DNA of 64,000 bases from the NCBI GenBank assembly GCA_947561715.1, contig OX387199.1:20341001-20405000 (forward strand), in the 5' to 3' direction. Under the pieces are notes generated by a model. The model made no database searches and was not told the origin of the DNA. It was given only the letters and a program-made list of their open reading frames with translations. The position numbers and the translations under genes were made by a program. This document shows positions 46,373 through 59,300 of this stretch, one piece after another. The DNA is from Ascidia mentula (taxonomy: Eukaryota > Chordata > Ascidiacea > Phlebobranchia > Ascidiidae). Within the stretch, counting starts at the first letter, position 1, and each line of letters opens with the position of its first letter.

Positions 46373-49300
46373 CAGCAAAATTGTCCGTAATCATGTTTAT
46401 CTCACATAGTTTTTCGGGTAATCTGTAAGTCCGGGATTCGCCGAATGTTTTAATATTCATCCAAACCCGAATGTTGACCGAATCTTGTTAATTTTGCACA
46501 AAAGTACTTGAACATAAACAATCAATATAAATGTCATGGGCACCGATAAAACCATAAGGGTTATCCTGTCAAGAAGCCAACATTAAATTTGCCAGACTGG
46601 CAGGCGAGGAGCGCCGCGCACGAAGCTGTCAAGCAAATTGCAACCATTGTTTCATCGTCATAATTATGGAAATATTTGAACGCTGAGCAGGAAATCAGTC
46701 GTCAAGCCGTTGAAGAGGGAGGCCGAGTGTTGAAATAAAAATCTGCGGGAAAACGAAGCGGGAACTCTGGCAAGGTAAAAATTTAATTTTGCGCAAATTC
46801 TCAAACACCCTTTAGGAGGGAAGAAGTCAACACAATACTCACAGACTGTTTAATCCGGGCGATTCTATCACCAACTCCCGTGGATATTTTCTTCATCTGA
46901 CTTTAAATGTCTAAATTTGAGTCAGTAATTAATGCGGGCATCCCAATATGCAAATATTACGAACGAGATGGGCTTCAGATAAAGATATTCGTATTTTATG
47001 ACCTCATATAAAATGTATTATGATAAAGAATAGCGTTCTAACAATATAGTAATGGTAGGAGTTATTTGATGCAGAAAAATTACTTGGAATGAAAATCTAT
47101 TATTTACACTTGATTATATATTTCTTTTCATTTGTGTATCAACGACAAACCTTTCAAGTGGTTACTGCTGCTCATGTTAGGCTTGATCACTTTGAAACCG
47201 GCGCCAATGTTGCGAATCCAACACGGTTGTTGGCGATATCGAAAGTTGTGTAGTAATCTCATAAAAAAGACACCAAAAACCCTCAATGGACCACCTTCTG
47301 ACATCATGTTAATGCTGCAAAACCTCAAGACCGACGCGAGGATTTACCCGATGACACATAGAACATGAACTACACACACCATATCAGCACCTTCCTTTAT
47401 AAATAATGAAATCATCATTTTGTTCATAACTTTTCTTTTTGCAGTTTTGCTACGGTTTCTGTCCAACGCCATTCAAGATGCGAAACATCAATCCACAGTG
47501 GACTAATTTCTGAGACAGAATTGTTGATGTATCGATATTTGTTGGACTTCCGTCTGTTTCGGCCAAGCGTGGCTGCCTGTTAGCAACTCTTGTTTCTTGT
47601 TTAAGGAATACGTGGATTAAATAGCGCACTTTGTCCTGAAATAAGCAATGAGAAAATTATTGACTCTTGTACAAAAGAACATGGTTAAATAAGTAACGTT
47701 TTGATTTAAGAACCTTGTCACCCATACGTTGATTTTGTCTGGCTTTACATGTAGGCGGTACATTTGTGTCATACGCCATCATGTTTGTCCATGGCACAGC
47801 GAGTCAAAAAATATCAACACGTCATAAAATACCCCTATATGACTCACAGGCGGTATTGTTCAATCGCCTCCTATGTTTAAAAAAGTTATGTTATTAGTTC
47901 TCCGAAGTTTGGCAAACAATACAGCGGTGTTGTTCACTCGTTTAAGCATAGTATGCTCTTATGGTAGTGCAACGGCTCCTATTTTCTTTGTTTGTTTTAT
48001 TGTCTGTGGGAAACTCCGTCACGCATGATTTCCAGGAGATCAAATGCGACTTTTTGCATACGAAGAGATAGGAAACTCGCAAACAATTCGAATTTCTTAA
48101 AACTTGGGTGGAGTTTCAAAACGAATTTTCAGCATGTTAAAATAAGTATTATACTGATTCGAATGGGTAAAAAAATAAGAAATAAATCATTTCCTTTTTT
48201 GAAATTTTTTGAAATGTTTTTCCGAAGAATTTTTTGAAGGCTTGTGCAAATCGAATGAAAAAGCGTAAGTATGCCACTTTAGATTTGTTTTTGTTGTTAA
48301 GTGTGTTTCAACATGCCTCTGCTGACGTAATCTAACTGTGACGTAATCATGACGCAGTTTGTGAGTACTAATATGGCTAAAACCGCTTTGTTTGTTGTAG
48401 AAAGACATTTCAAGGCAAAATAACGTAGTCTGCCGTAAGTAGACTATATTTTGAAGTTATTCCGCGTCTTCAGACATTTATAAATGTGCTGCTAATCTAT
48501 TTTTGCATGTATCTTACATCTTGATATAATATTTTAATAGGGTTTGATCATTTTTATGTGTTGGATATGTATCAATGCACTCCATAAACTGAGTGACCAA
48601 ACAAAATTAGTAGATTTTGGTATTATGTCACAAGTTCGCAAGTTGCAGTTTGAAGTAAAACTCTACTTAATCTGTCTTCCTTGCCTAAATTTGTATGTCC
48701 AAATTATCACATACTATTTTGCCAGAACATGACAGAACTAATATATTTCAGACAATCTTCAGGATTCTCAGATGAAAGAAGCAAGATTTTTGTACCAATC
48801 TCCACAAATTTATATCATTTGAATTCTATCTCTGATGAAAACATTTAATGTGTTCAAATATTAAAATTATTGTAAGTTTTATGGTGTATGATAATAAATT
48901 CTAAATCGAAATGACTCCTGTCTAGCAAAAACCAATCACCACACAAAAAGTAAGATTACATCTACATAGCAAACTGACTCACATAGAAAAAACTGTAGGT
49001 GATTATAAAACATATCATATTACATAAATTTGTATGTATATTCTTCAAAAAATATTTTTGCCTGTGGTAGGCTACTTAACTTCATCAGTTTCACAAACAT
49101 TATTTCAGAGCAAGCAGCCCCAAAGCATTTCGACCTTTGGTCATCTGTTGATGTACATTGTAGTTAGGAATTGAAACTTGCATGAAAATCACAATACCTA
49201 AAAAAACGCATTTTTTCACAATAGGATACCTAAGGAAAACCGTTGATTGTAAATTAGCGTTTTGCTGGTAACTTTGGCAATCGCACATGAATCACGTTTT

Positions 49301-50655
49301 GCAATATTTGATGTGTGTTTCTTTGTTCATTTATTATGGTCGCAAGCCACTTTCAAAGAACAAATTAGTCCTGCCCACTTCGCAATGGTTTTTGCCACTA
49401 AAATGGTTCCACCAGGTACACTAATTAGCCCACTCTCAGATAAAATAAAGATTTGGTTCATCTGGGCGATCAGCATTATAATGTGGTTGTTCTTAACCCT
49501 TTTTCTCTCATTTCCCCATTTTTTTGTGAAGGGAATCCTTTTTTTCCACTTGTGTTTAAATTTTTAACGTAGAATTTAATTATTAAATTTGTGCTATATC
49601 TGTTATACACTTTAGACATTTTTAGATGGATACAGAACATAACAACTACCTTCGTACATTTGGTGCCCACTAATTACCCACCAACAACCATATAATTTCC
49701 CACTAATGGGAACTTTCCTACTTGTAAAACGCATTTGCATTTTTAGGTGTTGGAGATTTGAAAAAAAATCAGCTTGCAAGCAAACATATTTGCTACAACT
49801 TAAGCTGCGAAAGTATAACAAAAAGTTACTTCTTTGCATACAGTTGTTCACCTAAAACAAAACAAAAATATTGTCTCCAACCTTTTTTGTCTACAGTCAC
49901 CGTACAATAGATATATTTAAATTATCAAGTACAATAGATATATTTAAATTTATTAGTTTTGTGTTACAAATGAATTCTTTTAGTAAATATCTGCATACCA
50001 GGGAAGTTTCAAAGCATGCCACCATGAATCAATAAAGAACAAGAAAATATTGAATGACCTAAGAGGAAGAAATTTATCGATGACCGAAAAAATTTTTGCA
50101 AAAATTTGACGGAAAACTTTAAAATTCAAATGTTGCTCATGAACCCCAAAGGTGGATGTGGGATCGATTTTGGCGGTCTGTAAACGAACAAAAGCACACA
50201 CAAATTTGCCGCAAAATTTTGTTTGTTTCTGTTTACTTTTTTTGTTGAATTACAAATATATTTGTGATTCTGGTATTTTAACAAATATACAATTTAGTTT
50301 GTCAGAAAAGCTTCCGTCAAATTTAAAACAGGGGTGCATGACCACAAAAGGTTGGGATTCACCAATCTTAACTGTGACTTCCAACAACATGTAGATAATA
50401 AACAAATGGCGAAGAGTTCTAAATTACACCCAAGCCATGACCAGTCAGTTTCACATTTTCTGATGGCTATGTACAACAACTATTGATCTCTATTAATTAC
50501 TGCAAAAAATGCTTGAATCAACACAGTGTTAAAAAAATTTGAAAAGTTTTTTTTTATTTAGCCCTAACCAGTCTACTAAAATAAAAAAAAAACAGTCACT
50601 ACTGGGATTAAAAAGCCACAAATACAAACAAACACACAGAACTACAACCTGAAAA
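46372..50655. other. Spacer between segments B and C
   Basis: No gene recognised in 4.3 kb. At 46912-47010 there is a diverged copy of sequence found upstream of genes A (about 21860-21970) and C (about 50863-50970), sharing gagtcagta, atatgcaaatattac and ataaagatattcgtatt. At 49904-49951 a short direct repeat (gtacaatagatatatttaaa) occurs twice. Confidence 0.45.
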
Positions 50656-51076
50656 TCAATAACAAATGGCGCGCAGGTTAATTTTGACCGAAAATTTGGA
50701 AACTATATTCCAAGCGTCGTCCGTAATTAAACATTGTTTTGAATCTAACAATCTTATGTTTTAGATCATCAAAGAAATAATGGAAAGTTATTTCAATAAT
50801 TTGGCCCGTTCGACCACTTCCTGGCTGTGCCTCTATTGCAAATTAACTTGAAACATCCGTTTAATTGTCTAATTTGAGTCAGTAGTTGATGCGTGCGTCT
50901 CAACATGCAAATATTACAGCACTCTAGTATACGAGCGAGGTGGGCTTCACATAAAGATATTCGTATTCATCAAAAAAAATATTGGATCCGATGGCCGTCA
51001 AACAATTTGATTGGTTTTTACCAGCGTGCATTGAGTTAAACATGTGTTCATTGACATTGCAAGCGATTTGTTTATC

Positions 51077-51736
51077 CAGTGTTTCTCAAACTTTTTTTCA
51101 GTACCGCCCCCCAAACACATTAGTCATTTAACAACGCCCAACAGAACAGACAAAAAACATAACGAATTTATTTGTTGCTTGTCAATTAATGCGATGGGTG
51201 AGGTTGGTGGAATGACACCAATTTCGTCTGATTTCTAATATTTGAATACCAAACTCTAGTTAACAAGTAAACCATACCACCGAAAATCCTCATTTTTACT
51301 TCTAGTTCAGAATGCGAGAAAGGCCCTTTTTGCAGTAGCATAAATTATACAAAGATTCGACTGAATTATTTGGGCCAGTGATTCCCAACCATTTTGTGGT
51401 TGCGTACCACGTGGAGGTAAAACAATTTCGTCGTGTACCACCTAATTGAATGTTACAAAGTAACCTAGGGGATGAACTATCCGAAATTTTGAAATCAGTT
51501 ACGATTTATTAAATTCGAACTATACCCGCAAATTACGGAAAGATGCTCACGCACCACCTGGAATGCGGTCGCGTACTACTAGTTGTACACGTACCACCGG
51601 TTGGGAAACACTGACTTACGCTATAAGAGAAAATTTGCCCTGTCACAAAGCGCTCATTTGTTTCCTAGCGCCCCCCAATCGCCCATTTGGTCTCCAGCGC
51701 CCCCCGTACGATTGCGCCCATTTTGGGAACCACTTG
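51077..51736. mobile_element. hAT-like MITE with nested MITE (C)
   Basis: Outer ends CAGTGTTTCTCAAAC (51077) and the inverse of CAAGTGGTTCCCAAA (about 51736). The nested element is 51376-51613. Same arrangement as A 21004-21671. Confidence 0.55.
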
Positions 51737-52577
51737 TTAAATCAAATATACACAATATCTTGCACGATTACATTTTTAACTAAATAATATAAGTTGCTAA
51801 GTTTCAGCATCACTAAATATTTACAAATCCCATCATTTTTTTATTTTTCGCGCTAACTACGCTGTTGAACAACAAATATGAACACAAAATATCATGGGTC
51901 GATGAAACCATTGATGGAATAAATCCAAATTGTCCCAGACGAAGTCCAAGTTTAGTCCGAAGGGTAACAAACATGACTTGTGACCCCAAGTTCAGTCCCA
52001 TTTACTTGAAGTAAGAAGTTTCTTATTAGTGAGGCAGAGTTGCGTTCGTAAGTAAGCAAAACACAATTACGCCGTGAATGAATATTGCATCACGTGATAT
52101 TAGTTTGTAGAAAGACAATCGTCTGGAAGCCGCGCAATGCCCGACCGTGTGGCCCTTGTGCCCTAGCCTCAGTCTCGTGTTGGGACAATAGGGACGGTAA
52201 AAGGAACAATGCAGAATATCCATATTATTTGCGTAACAATGCCTGTCTATATTTAATCGCTGGCTGTGTTTAGTACGAAAGCAAATCTAAGGACAATAGT
52301 AAGGTTGCATGAATATAGACTGGGCATCATACTTAACAATATACATTGATATATTGGTATTTCCCTAGGAAAACTTTTTTCGTTTGAGTTGGATATTTTG
52401 CTGTGATCTAGGCTAGCTTATTTGCCAACAACTTTTTCAACCTTATACAGGTATGCGTAGATTGGTTGTTACGAATCCACGTCAACAAACATTATATCGG
52501 ATAAAGTTATTGAATTCTGATTATTTTGCGAGGATTTCTTAAACTGTAACAACTCAAAACATTTTGTGTTGCTGCAG

Positions 52578-52651
52578 AAGTCGTTGGTTGATCAGAGGGA
52601 GGATTTGAGAAAGATCAGGGAAGAGTCCGACAGACTAAAAATGGGAGCAAG
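52578..52651 (+). pseudogene. Orphan coiled-coil exon (C)
   Basis: Same 74-bp exon as in B with one amino acid change (LRKIREESD), both splice signals kept. No adjoining exons recognised. Confidence 0.35.
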
Positions 52652-53396
52652 GTTTGTGAACTATTTAAATTCTTAACATTGTGAAATATAGCCACATTTT
52701 TGTCCGACAAAAACAATAAATAGGCATATTTTTGGCGCGGGATAAAAATGAACATAAATAACTACCATGTCTAAGCGTGGACGTTTAAATTTTAATTTGT
52801 TATTTCTATGCAAGTCTTAGCATGGTTGGAGCTACGGTTTATAGAGTGAGGTTAAACTCGGTCTGGTCTGTGATCTAGTTAACAGGTGTTATTAACTTGC
52901 ACGGTGTCTTTGTGAGCCAATGACGAAATTTGGTTCCTTAATATCTCACAAAAATTATGCCTGGTCACAATCTGACATCTGGTTATAAACGGTCGCTTAC
53001 AATATTTGCCGGAACTTTGTATGCGCTGGAAACCCGACGGATTGGCAGAAGTTAACCAGTGTGGAGATTAAACTTTTGTTTATAAAAAATGACAATAAAA
53101 CCCTTTGAATAAGCTTGATCAAAAAATATGAATGGTTCCGTGAGCTGTCGAGATTTGGCGAAAACTACTGAATATTTATTCTAAGCCTTTGGGCAACAAA
53201 AACAAACAGAAAAAAGTGACGACAGTTTATCTAAAAGCCATTGAAATTTAGGCGGATCGCACTTAACTTAAATCACCTTGCAGTGTTCCTTGGACAGAAA
53301 AGTTTGCAAAACTCCACTAAAATCCATGATGACGTCATTCCCCTGAGTAAGAGAAACATATCATTACAAAATATAAACTCTTGGTGGTTTTATCAG

Positions 53397-56300
53397 GTAT
53401 TGGTTGAAGGTGGTTGGAATCCTGCTCTCCTTCATCACAATTGCTTCAGCACAGTATAAACCTGGCGAAAGTAAGTATTTTGTAACAAATCATAAACTCT
53501 CAATTAATTTAATATATTGGTTAGTTTTCCAGATTTTGGTGGATTTCAATTCGATTTACGTTCATGTGTTTTGTGCAGAGTTCACTTGCAATGATGGTAG
53601 GAAGGTGTGGGCTGGGTGGTTTTGTGATGGTTTTGACACCAATTGCAGAGACGGAAGTGATGAGAAACCGGCCATTTTTCCCACTTATTCTGAAAACCTC
53701 ACCAGTCCTTACATGAGGTGAAAGCACTTAAATATGTTCTCTACATTCGTTGTATTAGTGTTGATCAACCAATAGACGATGTTATCAGGATTTGACTTTT
53801 TTTAAAATAACAAATTTTGAACAGTTTATAATAAAGTCGGGTCAAATAAGAAAGTTTTAAAACCACAGGCGTTTAGAAGTGATACGTTTAGAAGTGTCAC
53901 AGTTTGCGTTGACTTTACAAAATTTTAAATAAACGTAATCGTCAATCTGTTTGCATAATTTGCCGTGATAAGTAAAAGTTTCATTAATGTTCGCTTGTTT
54001 AACACATTGTTTTTAAATTGAGCATTGTTACCAAACACGTGGCAATGTTACGCAACACGTGGCATTTTTACGTAAAACGTGGCATTATTACCACACATGT
54101 GGAATTGTATTACCAGTATCAGGTTACCTCAGTAAACCATTTTTGGCGCAGAACGAAAGTTAAAATATTTTTTATATTGTAGGTGGTATAAATACGTTGC
54201 AATCATAATGCATTTACTTTTGAAACGCCGTATTGATGAATTGACTATTATAGCGCACGAAAAGTGTATACCCACCAGCAAGTTTCATGTTAAAGATTTT
54301 TAGCAGGCGTTGCTTATCTTATACACAAGCAAAGTGGAGCCAATAATATGAATGCTGTGAGCTGCAGACAGATGGCCACAGCGTATTTTTGTATTCTGGA
54401 AAACTAATCCGCCACAACGAATATCACACAAAAACTTACACAAAGCAATGGAAACAGAAATCATATAAACGATGGCAAAAAAAGAAAAAAAAGTATTAAA
54501 AGAAAAATGTGGGAGAAAGTAAGCTATGTTAAACGTGAATAGCAAAAAAAAACGAATTACGTAATGGTACAGGATTAAGTTTTACGGATGTAAGAATGGG
54601 GTGGAGAGAAGGTTAATTAATTTCTATTTATCGAATGTTTGACATCGGCCTCGACGCCTTCAGGAAAGGTGTTGTCCCTGTTCCGCTGGATAGTGAGCTT
54701 TAAGTTTATGGACTGTTTGAGGGACTGGATGAGGTGTTGGGGGGTCTTGTTCGAAGGGCAAGGGTCATTGCGGATTCAGTTACGGGTTTTTTAAATGGTA
54801 TGGCAACATAGAGGTGTTCAGAAGGGCAGTAAGGGTTGTGGCGTAGGGTTTGTTAGGTTGTGGGAGTTTGGGAAAGTTTAGGTGTGCAGCGGTGTCAAAG
54901 TAGGTGGTGTTCATATTAAGAAGTGCGTGTTTCTAATTCGAAGGTCGAGTAATTTAGGGAATTCCAAGGTTATATTCAATGAGGGATAGTTGGGGTGTTG
55001 TGGGGGTTTCCAGTATGCGGGGTTTGTAATATTGTTTTAAAGGAGAGAGAAGTGAGAGGTCAGCAAAGAGGGGGATGTTAACCATCTCGTAACAACCAAT
55101 CCCTGCAGAAACACCGAGTTTAAGTGGATGGGACCGGATTTCCTAAATGCACGCACGAACGTACGAAGTAGGCACCATTGTGAAAAACAATAACAAAAGT
55201 ACAAGATATTGGCTGAATAAAAACAGTTTGTGTTGAAGTCATTTGGTACTACTTCCTTATAGTACGGGCCTTTCAAAATCTAAGAGAGGTTCACCTAAAA
55301 ACTCTATGCCTAAACTAAACGCTACCTATTGCGGCATACGTTGCAAAGTCATTTAGTATTATTGCCTTCACATAACCTTCTCTCCGGGCATTAGATTATA
55401 ACATGTGTCACATGTACAACTAATCTATAAACACTGGTAGTTTGTGTTGTTACAACGGCATGGACTTCATTCGAAGCAGCGGTATTTTGAATGTACTTTG
55501 TCACACAGACATTTAAGATGCTTGCCTAATGTTGCGTATGTAGTGCGGCAGTACGATGTTTTCTTCCGTTTGTGGGACCGCATTTCGGTAATGCCGTCGT
55601 CCCGCATGGTTGACTTTGGGGTGGATGTGGCAACTGGTTGCGTGGGTGCTTCTGTAGGAACCACGGGAGTTGTGGCGGTATCGTATTTTTACCACACCGG
55701 GATTTGAACCCAGGTTAAGATACGGGTCAGGCGTCTGTCTTGCTCTTATCTACGGTTTGCGGTGGTTTTGCGTCTGTTGCCTCGTTTGCAGCTGCTTTTC
55801 GTTCATTGACATTTGTCGAAATCCTTTCGAAGGAATATAAATCTTCGCGAAAGATTTGATAAATTTAGCATTGCTTGACAGAGTTCTAGACACGAACAAT
55901 TACCTGATTCCAATAGTTAAATACCACAAAGTAGAAGTATTTGCCTGACCGGATGGTCGGCATGATCGTCAGCATCAGTCGCATCAAGCAGCAATGTGGA
56001 GACCTTATAGTACGAAACAATGGTCAACTGTTTACAGCACACAGAATTTATAATATTGGCTCCAATTTGATTTCTATTAGTTATTTTCAGCAGATGTTAC
56101 GCGAAATTATTGTAAAGTCCTAGGTTGTGTTTTGTTGTTCACACATCTGCATACCCAGTCGTGCATGACTAGTTGGCATTAATCTGGTTTATTTAAAACC
56201 AAACCTAATATTAACTGATGATCAGCCATGACGACTCTTCATTTTTAAACAATAACTAACACAAATATTCCGAAACTTTTGTTATATGACGTAATACTTT

Positions 56301-59300
56301 AGTTTTGTTACAGTTGCGATAACAAGTTTAGCTACTTCGATTCAAACAAAGTATGCGCCCTAAGAGTGGAGGAGTTTTGCAAAGGAAAAATCCAATGTGT
56401 TGGAAAAACGCTGTGTGACAGTGGATGCCCCTCCCACTTCCAGTGTCCGAATTCATCTTGTAGGAAACGTTCGACTGTATGTGATGGCGATCCTTGCAAT
56501 GACTGTCCAGCTTTCCAACACTGGAATAATGGACATGGATTCAAATGTGTTCGGAATGGCAGGAATTGCAATCTTCCGCAAATGTTTTTATGGGACGGTA
56601 TTTCTGATTGTGACGATAAATCTGATTTGTGTTACACCTCGGAGAATGGAGATGTCAGGTATTTCGTTTTTGATTGTGTTTTGCATATGCATACTTGCCA
56701 GCACTGCCCCAGACTTCCCTCTCCCAATGTGTTCCTTAAATTACTATATATCTTATTTTCTTTTAACGCCATTGGATCGGTGTTTCTACTGGCGTCATTC
56801 TTCCTATTGCATTGAAAACGAAAAAAAAGAAACGTTTCAGAGTAAAATATAATTTTAGTCATATGAGCTTTGTTTATATTAATGGTAATAATAATAAAAT
56901 GAACAGCTTTAACTGCCTGCTTATGGGCAAAGTATGGCATCTATAAACAAATTTGTTATTGCAGAGATATTCGTACTTCTTCATCTCTGAACGAACGACT
57001 GTGTTTCCAATGTACAAATGACCCTATGATCATCTCAAGGTCAAGTGTTTGTGATGGCGTCATAAATTGCCCTGATATGAGTGATGAATGCGGTTGTAAT
57101 GGGAAATTCATTCAGCAGCGCAGCAACAACAATATAGGGTATTTTTGTGGTTATGAAAATACCTTTCTTTTCGTTGATGCTAATAACTATTAATTTTATT
57201 TAGTTCAAAACCACGTTGTGATTGTTTCGACAATTATGGGATCTGTTACAACACAATGGATCAAACCAACTTTTCCTGTAACTCAAAAAATGAAATCTGC
57301 GACGAACTTGCTCATTGTCTGGGGAATTACCCATGTGAGTACCTCTGCCCCTCCCACTTCCAGTGTCCAAATTCAGCTTGTTGGAAACGTTCGACTGTTT
57401 GTGATGGCGATCCTTGCAATGACTGTGCAGCTTTCCAACACTGGAATAATGGACATGGATTCAAATGTGTTCGGAACGGCAGGAATTGCAATCTTCCGCA
57501 AATGTTTCTATGGGACGGGATTGCCGATTGTGATGATAAATCTGATTTGTGTTACACCTCGGAGAATGGAGATGCCAGGTATTTGTGAACTGTTGTGGTT
57601 GGTAAAAAATACCTTCAGGTTAAGATAAGATAGAATTGACTTGTGTTATTTGCAGAGACATTCGAAGTTTGGGGACCTTTAATCATCGTTCATGCTTCCA
57701 ATGTACAAATGACCCCATGATTATCTCAAGGTCAAGTGTGTGTGATGACGTCATCGACTGTCCTGATAAAAGTGACGAATGTTTTTGTCAACCTGGGAAA
57801 ACCAAAGATTGTGGCAAGTTCCATTAGTAAGTGATAAAGCATTAGTTTATTCTTTTTTGGATTGAAACCACTGACATCCAATGCGTCACCAGAAATCTAT
57901 GACTTGTAATAGTGTAAGGTGTGTTAAGTGTCTGTAAATACTACATGACTTGTTTCCACTGGCATGACTTGTTTTCATTGGCATGACTCATGAATAATGC
58001 AGTTTAAAATGATGTATTTCGCCGCTGTAGGAAAATACCCATTCCTTTACTGTCATGACATAATAAAGGCGTTTTAGACCTTGAATACAAAGTATTGTAG
58101 TCGAAAAAGACTTTAAATGCAAGTCATCGCATATCTGGGCACTACAAGCGGGCAACCTTGGTGACGCAACAGTGTTTCAATAATGGGCGACCAACCATAG
58201 GAAATTTGCATATTATCAAATTGACAGTTTTAGTTGTTGGGTTAAAGTGGTTTCAATATGTTTGTCTGTTCCTCAGCTGCCCTGCAGTACGTGTTTGGAG
58301 GTTAAGCGTCTTTTCGTAATTTTGGGTCATTTCTGAGCTGAATTCCCATGTATGGGTTTTAAAAACGTTTGTTTAATTACTACAGGAGTCGCATGTAAAT
58401 CTCATCTGCATTCAATTGGAGTTTTTTAATTACAAAATAAACGCAAAACATTCAAATATTTTCAGTGTTGATGAGGATGTGAAGAACGACTGCTCAACAA
58501 CAACAACAACAACCAACTACATACAGGGGGAGTGGTGGTGTGTAAGTAAGAATACATAACGTATTGTTTAGTCGAGAAAAAGTTTACCAGACTTAATAAA
58601 AATGGTTTAGATGTTTACGTACATTTGTAGGTTCTTACCAACACAATGTAGGCTACTTACTCACTAGCTGGACAAACTCCAGTTTAAACAAACGTTTGCA
58701 ACAATGTTTACGCAGTTGAACGTAATTATTACACGAACTTACAAAGATTTTGGCTTATTTCGCCAAACGTGAGTATTAGTTACCTCAATGGTTTGGTTTC
58801 TGTCTAAACTACTGTGGAACAAACCAACAATCAGAGACATGAAGCGAGTTACAACCAATGTTGTGGTTTTGCAATTTTACTTGTTCGTTTCAAAGCGAAC
58901 TAATCCACGAAGCAGAATGGAAAGATTTTTCAATAAAATGCTTCATTCTTATATGATCACAGAACGTCATACTGCGCAGAAGTTTAAAGTGCATGTGACA
59001 CGAAAAAATCAAACATGTCAATAATTAAACTAAGAGTTGTTCATAACTTTAAAGTGCAACAAACGGATTTTGATGTTAATTTGAGCTGCAGACAGATGGC
59101 CGCTATTTAGACCTATTATGTCTTATTTAGTTATGTAATAATAAAACAGTTATTGGGACTGGATGTTCTTGTTGTTATAGGCATTTATGATCGTTAACGT
59201 GATACATGAACTTTTGAAAGCACGACAGAGACAAACCGTCAATTTAGCATTGTCGTTATGTCCACTCACAGCACAAGATAGAAGTAGGTTAAATGAATTT

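Noticed and set aside
47132-47368. 78-residue open frame in the B-C spacer (MCINDKPFKW...)
   Set aside because: No recognisable domain, no second copy and no splice context; the length is expected by chance.
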